Notes under the pieces: model-generated
What the model saw: only the letters and a program-made list of their open reading frames with translations
What the model was told of the DNA's origin: nothing
Database searches by the model: none
From: an uncultured Bacteroidota bacterium
GTDB lineage: Bacteria; Bacteroidota; Bacteroidia; Chitinophagales; Saprospiraceae
Length of the DNA: 25,695 nucleotides
Direction: 5' to 3'
NCBI GenBank assembly: GCA_937952445.1
Contig: CALGAA010000230.1
Span: 1-25,695, forward strand
Position numbers and translations under genes: made by a program
Part shown: positions 24,779-25,695 of the stretch, one piece after another
Position numbering within the stretch: position 1 is the first letter of the stretch
How the letters are laid out: each line of letters starts with the position of its first letter

Positions 24779-25297
24779 TCACATATTCAATAGATTGCCC
24801 GGACAAGGAGAAGATTGAATTTCTTCTACTTTTTCCATAAGCATTTGTTCGGTTTCCTGGTCATTTACGGTCGCAAAAACACTATCCATTTTCATCTCAA
24901 GATTTTGGTTTTCGAGACTGATTTGCCGTAAACTGTCTGCCCAATTCGCGTCCAGGATTTCCATGGAATCGACCAGTGCGTGTACGCTTGGGTCAAAATC
25001 CTTGTAGGTTTCAAATAAACGAAACAAGCTGGCGTACCGGAGATTGAGAATTTTTTCGCGTTCTTCCGAAGGCAACCAATCCGGCAGCATCGTACTCATT
25101 TTATCGATCGCAGCTGTCCAGGATTCATCCACGTACTGCGAGATTTCTTCCATCTTGCAGTTGTTAAGTTTGATGTCCTGAGCCATCATTTCGATGGGAT
25201 GACTTTCATCGGATTGGCAAGATAACAGGAACAATGTTCCTAAAGTGATCAGGGCCGTCCATCGGCCTGAATAACGTAGAGTGGTTGGGATTTTCAT
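24779..25297 (-). CDS. Small lipoprotein of unknown function
   Basis: 172 residues when started at the ATG at 25295-25297. The frame opens further upstream at 25375, but those 26 residues carry their own hydrophobic stretch and would push the lipobox away from the N-terminus. From MKIPTTLRY the signal segment LITLGTLFLLSC gives a lipobox with Cys at 27, followed by QSDE, fitting signal peptidase II. The mature part is acidic and alpha-helical, with no domain I recognise. A second Cys occurs at MMAQDIKLNNC and a third near the end (SSPCPGN). It would be anchored in the periplasm or outer membrane. A -7 element lies just upstream. Confidence 0.7.
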   Translation of the reverse strand: MKIPTTLRYSGRWTALITLGTLFLLSCQSDESHPIEMMAQDIKLNNCKMEEISQYVDESWTAAIDKMSTMLPDWLPSEEREKILNLRYASLFRLFETYKDFDPSVHALVDSMEILDANWADSLRQISLENQNLEMKMDSVFATVNDQETEQMLMEKVEEIQSSPCPGNLLNM

Positions 25298-25615
25298 GGT
25301 GGTTATAATTTGGAACAAATATATCACTAAAAGAAATAATATGGAAAAATTTTCCTTCCTTGTGAAAACAATCAATCCCTACGGTACTTCCTTTCTATCG
25401 TGTTCCCATTATTCTATTCCACAAAACCATAAAACGAATCCTCTCCTGGCATTTCACAGTTAATTATGAACATTACACCAGAATTTCATTGAGAACGATC
25501 GGTTCTCCTGAATCCACCTCCCGTCATTCTGATCAGACCACTGGATCCCTAATTTCCTCTCAGTGTACAGTGCTCCGCTACTTCAGGGAATTAATTTTGA
25601 ATTTCCGGGCAGCCC
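25298..25615. other. Intergenic region between the lipoprotein and RIC genes
   Basis: 318 bases with no convincing gene. It holds the lipoprotein promoter element (25316-25323) and an inverted repeat GAGAAC-GATCG-GTTCTC at 25491-25507 that could be an operator or a weak terminator for the minus-strand RIC gene. I see nothing else. Confidence 0.5.
25316..25323 (-). promoter_or_regulatory. -7 promoter element of the lipoprotein gene
   Basis: On the minus strand this reads TATATTTG, an exact TAnnTTTG match, 18 bases before the ATG at 25297. It supports the shorter lipoprotein start, because a start at 25375 would lie upstream of this promoter. No clear -33 TTG is seen. Confidence 0.5.
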
Positions 25616-25695
25616 CTAATTATATGCAAATATTTTTTCGAGTTCCGCCGCTTTTGGGAAAAGGATATTATTTTCCAAATGGATGTGCTTATGCA
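25616..25695 (-). CDS. RIC-family (YtfE/ScdA/DnrN) iron-sulfur cluster repair protein, C-terminal end (partial)
   Basis: The frame enters from the right edge and stops at 25616-25618 (TAG on the minus strand). The 25 complete residues read HKHIHLENNILFPKAAELEK and end FAYN. HIHLENNILFPKA is the most conserved C-terminal motif of the di-iron RIC proteins; its His and Glu are iron ligands in YtfE-type enzymes. These proteins repair Fe-S clusters damaged by nitric oxide or oxidants in the cytoplasm. The frame is too short for other evidence, and the rest of the gene lies outside the window. Confidence comes from how specific this motif is. Confidence 0.8.
   Translation of the reverse strand, partial: HKHIHLENNILFPKAAELEKIFAYN

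Overview
The window reads as a chromosomal segment of a Bacteroidota bacterium, most likely of the Saprospiria (Saprospiraceae-like) type. Support comes from two large secreted proteins with type IX secretion (T9SS) C-terminal sorting tails, one of them with the SdrD-B plus propeller plus HYR-like build typical of that group. Other support is a YpdA-type bacillithiol-linked oxidoreductase end, Bacteroidota-style TAnnTTTG promoter elements and few Shine-Dalgarno sequences. No phage, transposase, CRISPR array or conjugation gene is visible, so this is mostly ordinary core genome carrying lineage-specific secreted proteins.

Layout, left to right. (1) 1-211: end of a YpdA-family flavoprotein; then a doubtful small ORF (237-584). 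(2) 735-1826: an APH-fold sugar kinase resembling N-acetylhexosamine 1-kinase. (3) 1919-9022: a 2367-residue T9SS-exported modular protein. (4) 9198-12934: a tightly overlapping purM-folC-alpha-oxoamine synthase operon. (5) 13051-15138: a second T9SS-exported protein that carries two copies of a Cys-rich module found once in the giant protein. (6) 15143-19663, minus strand: a sodium:solute symporter, a YbgC-type thioesterase, a YihY-type membrane protein and a YghO-like GNAT acyltransferase. (7) 19772-21976: a sugar-1-phosphate nucleotidyltransferase abutting a type II NADH dehydrogenase. (8) 22048-25695: a MarR regulator, tRNA-Arg(CCU), a Nudix hydrolase, a LacI-type regulator, a small lipoprotein and the C-terminal end of a RIC-type (YtfE/ScdA) iron-sulfur repair protein that runs off the right edge.

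How genes may work together. PurM and FolC both serve one-carbon/purine metabolism and are translationally coupled to an alpha-oxoamine synthase, the enzyme class that starts sphingolipid or sulfonolipid synthesis. The GNAT acyltransferase nearby belongs to a family that may include bacterial ceramide N-acyltransferases, so a split lipid pathway is possible. The kinase, the symporter and the nucleotidyltransferase could form a sugar uptake, 1-phosphorylation and activation route. These links are inference.

The most unusual content is in the two secreted proteins. A roughly 230-265 residue Cys-rich module occurs three times across them and I do not recognise it as a named domain. A malectin-like domain appears to be inserted inside the propeller region of the giant protein. 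A long imperfect inverted repeat ends exactly at the start codon of the second secreted protein, and a start-stop plus an 8-codon upstream ORF overlap the start of the first.
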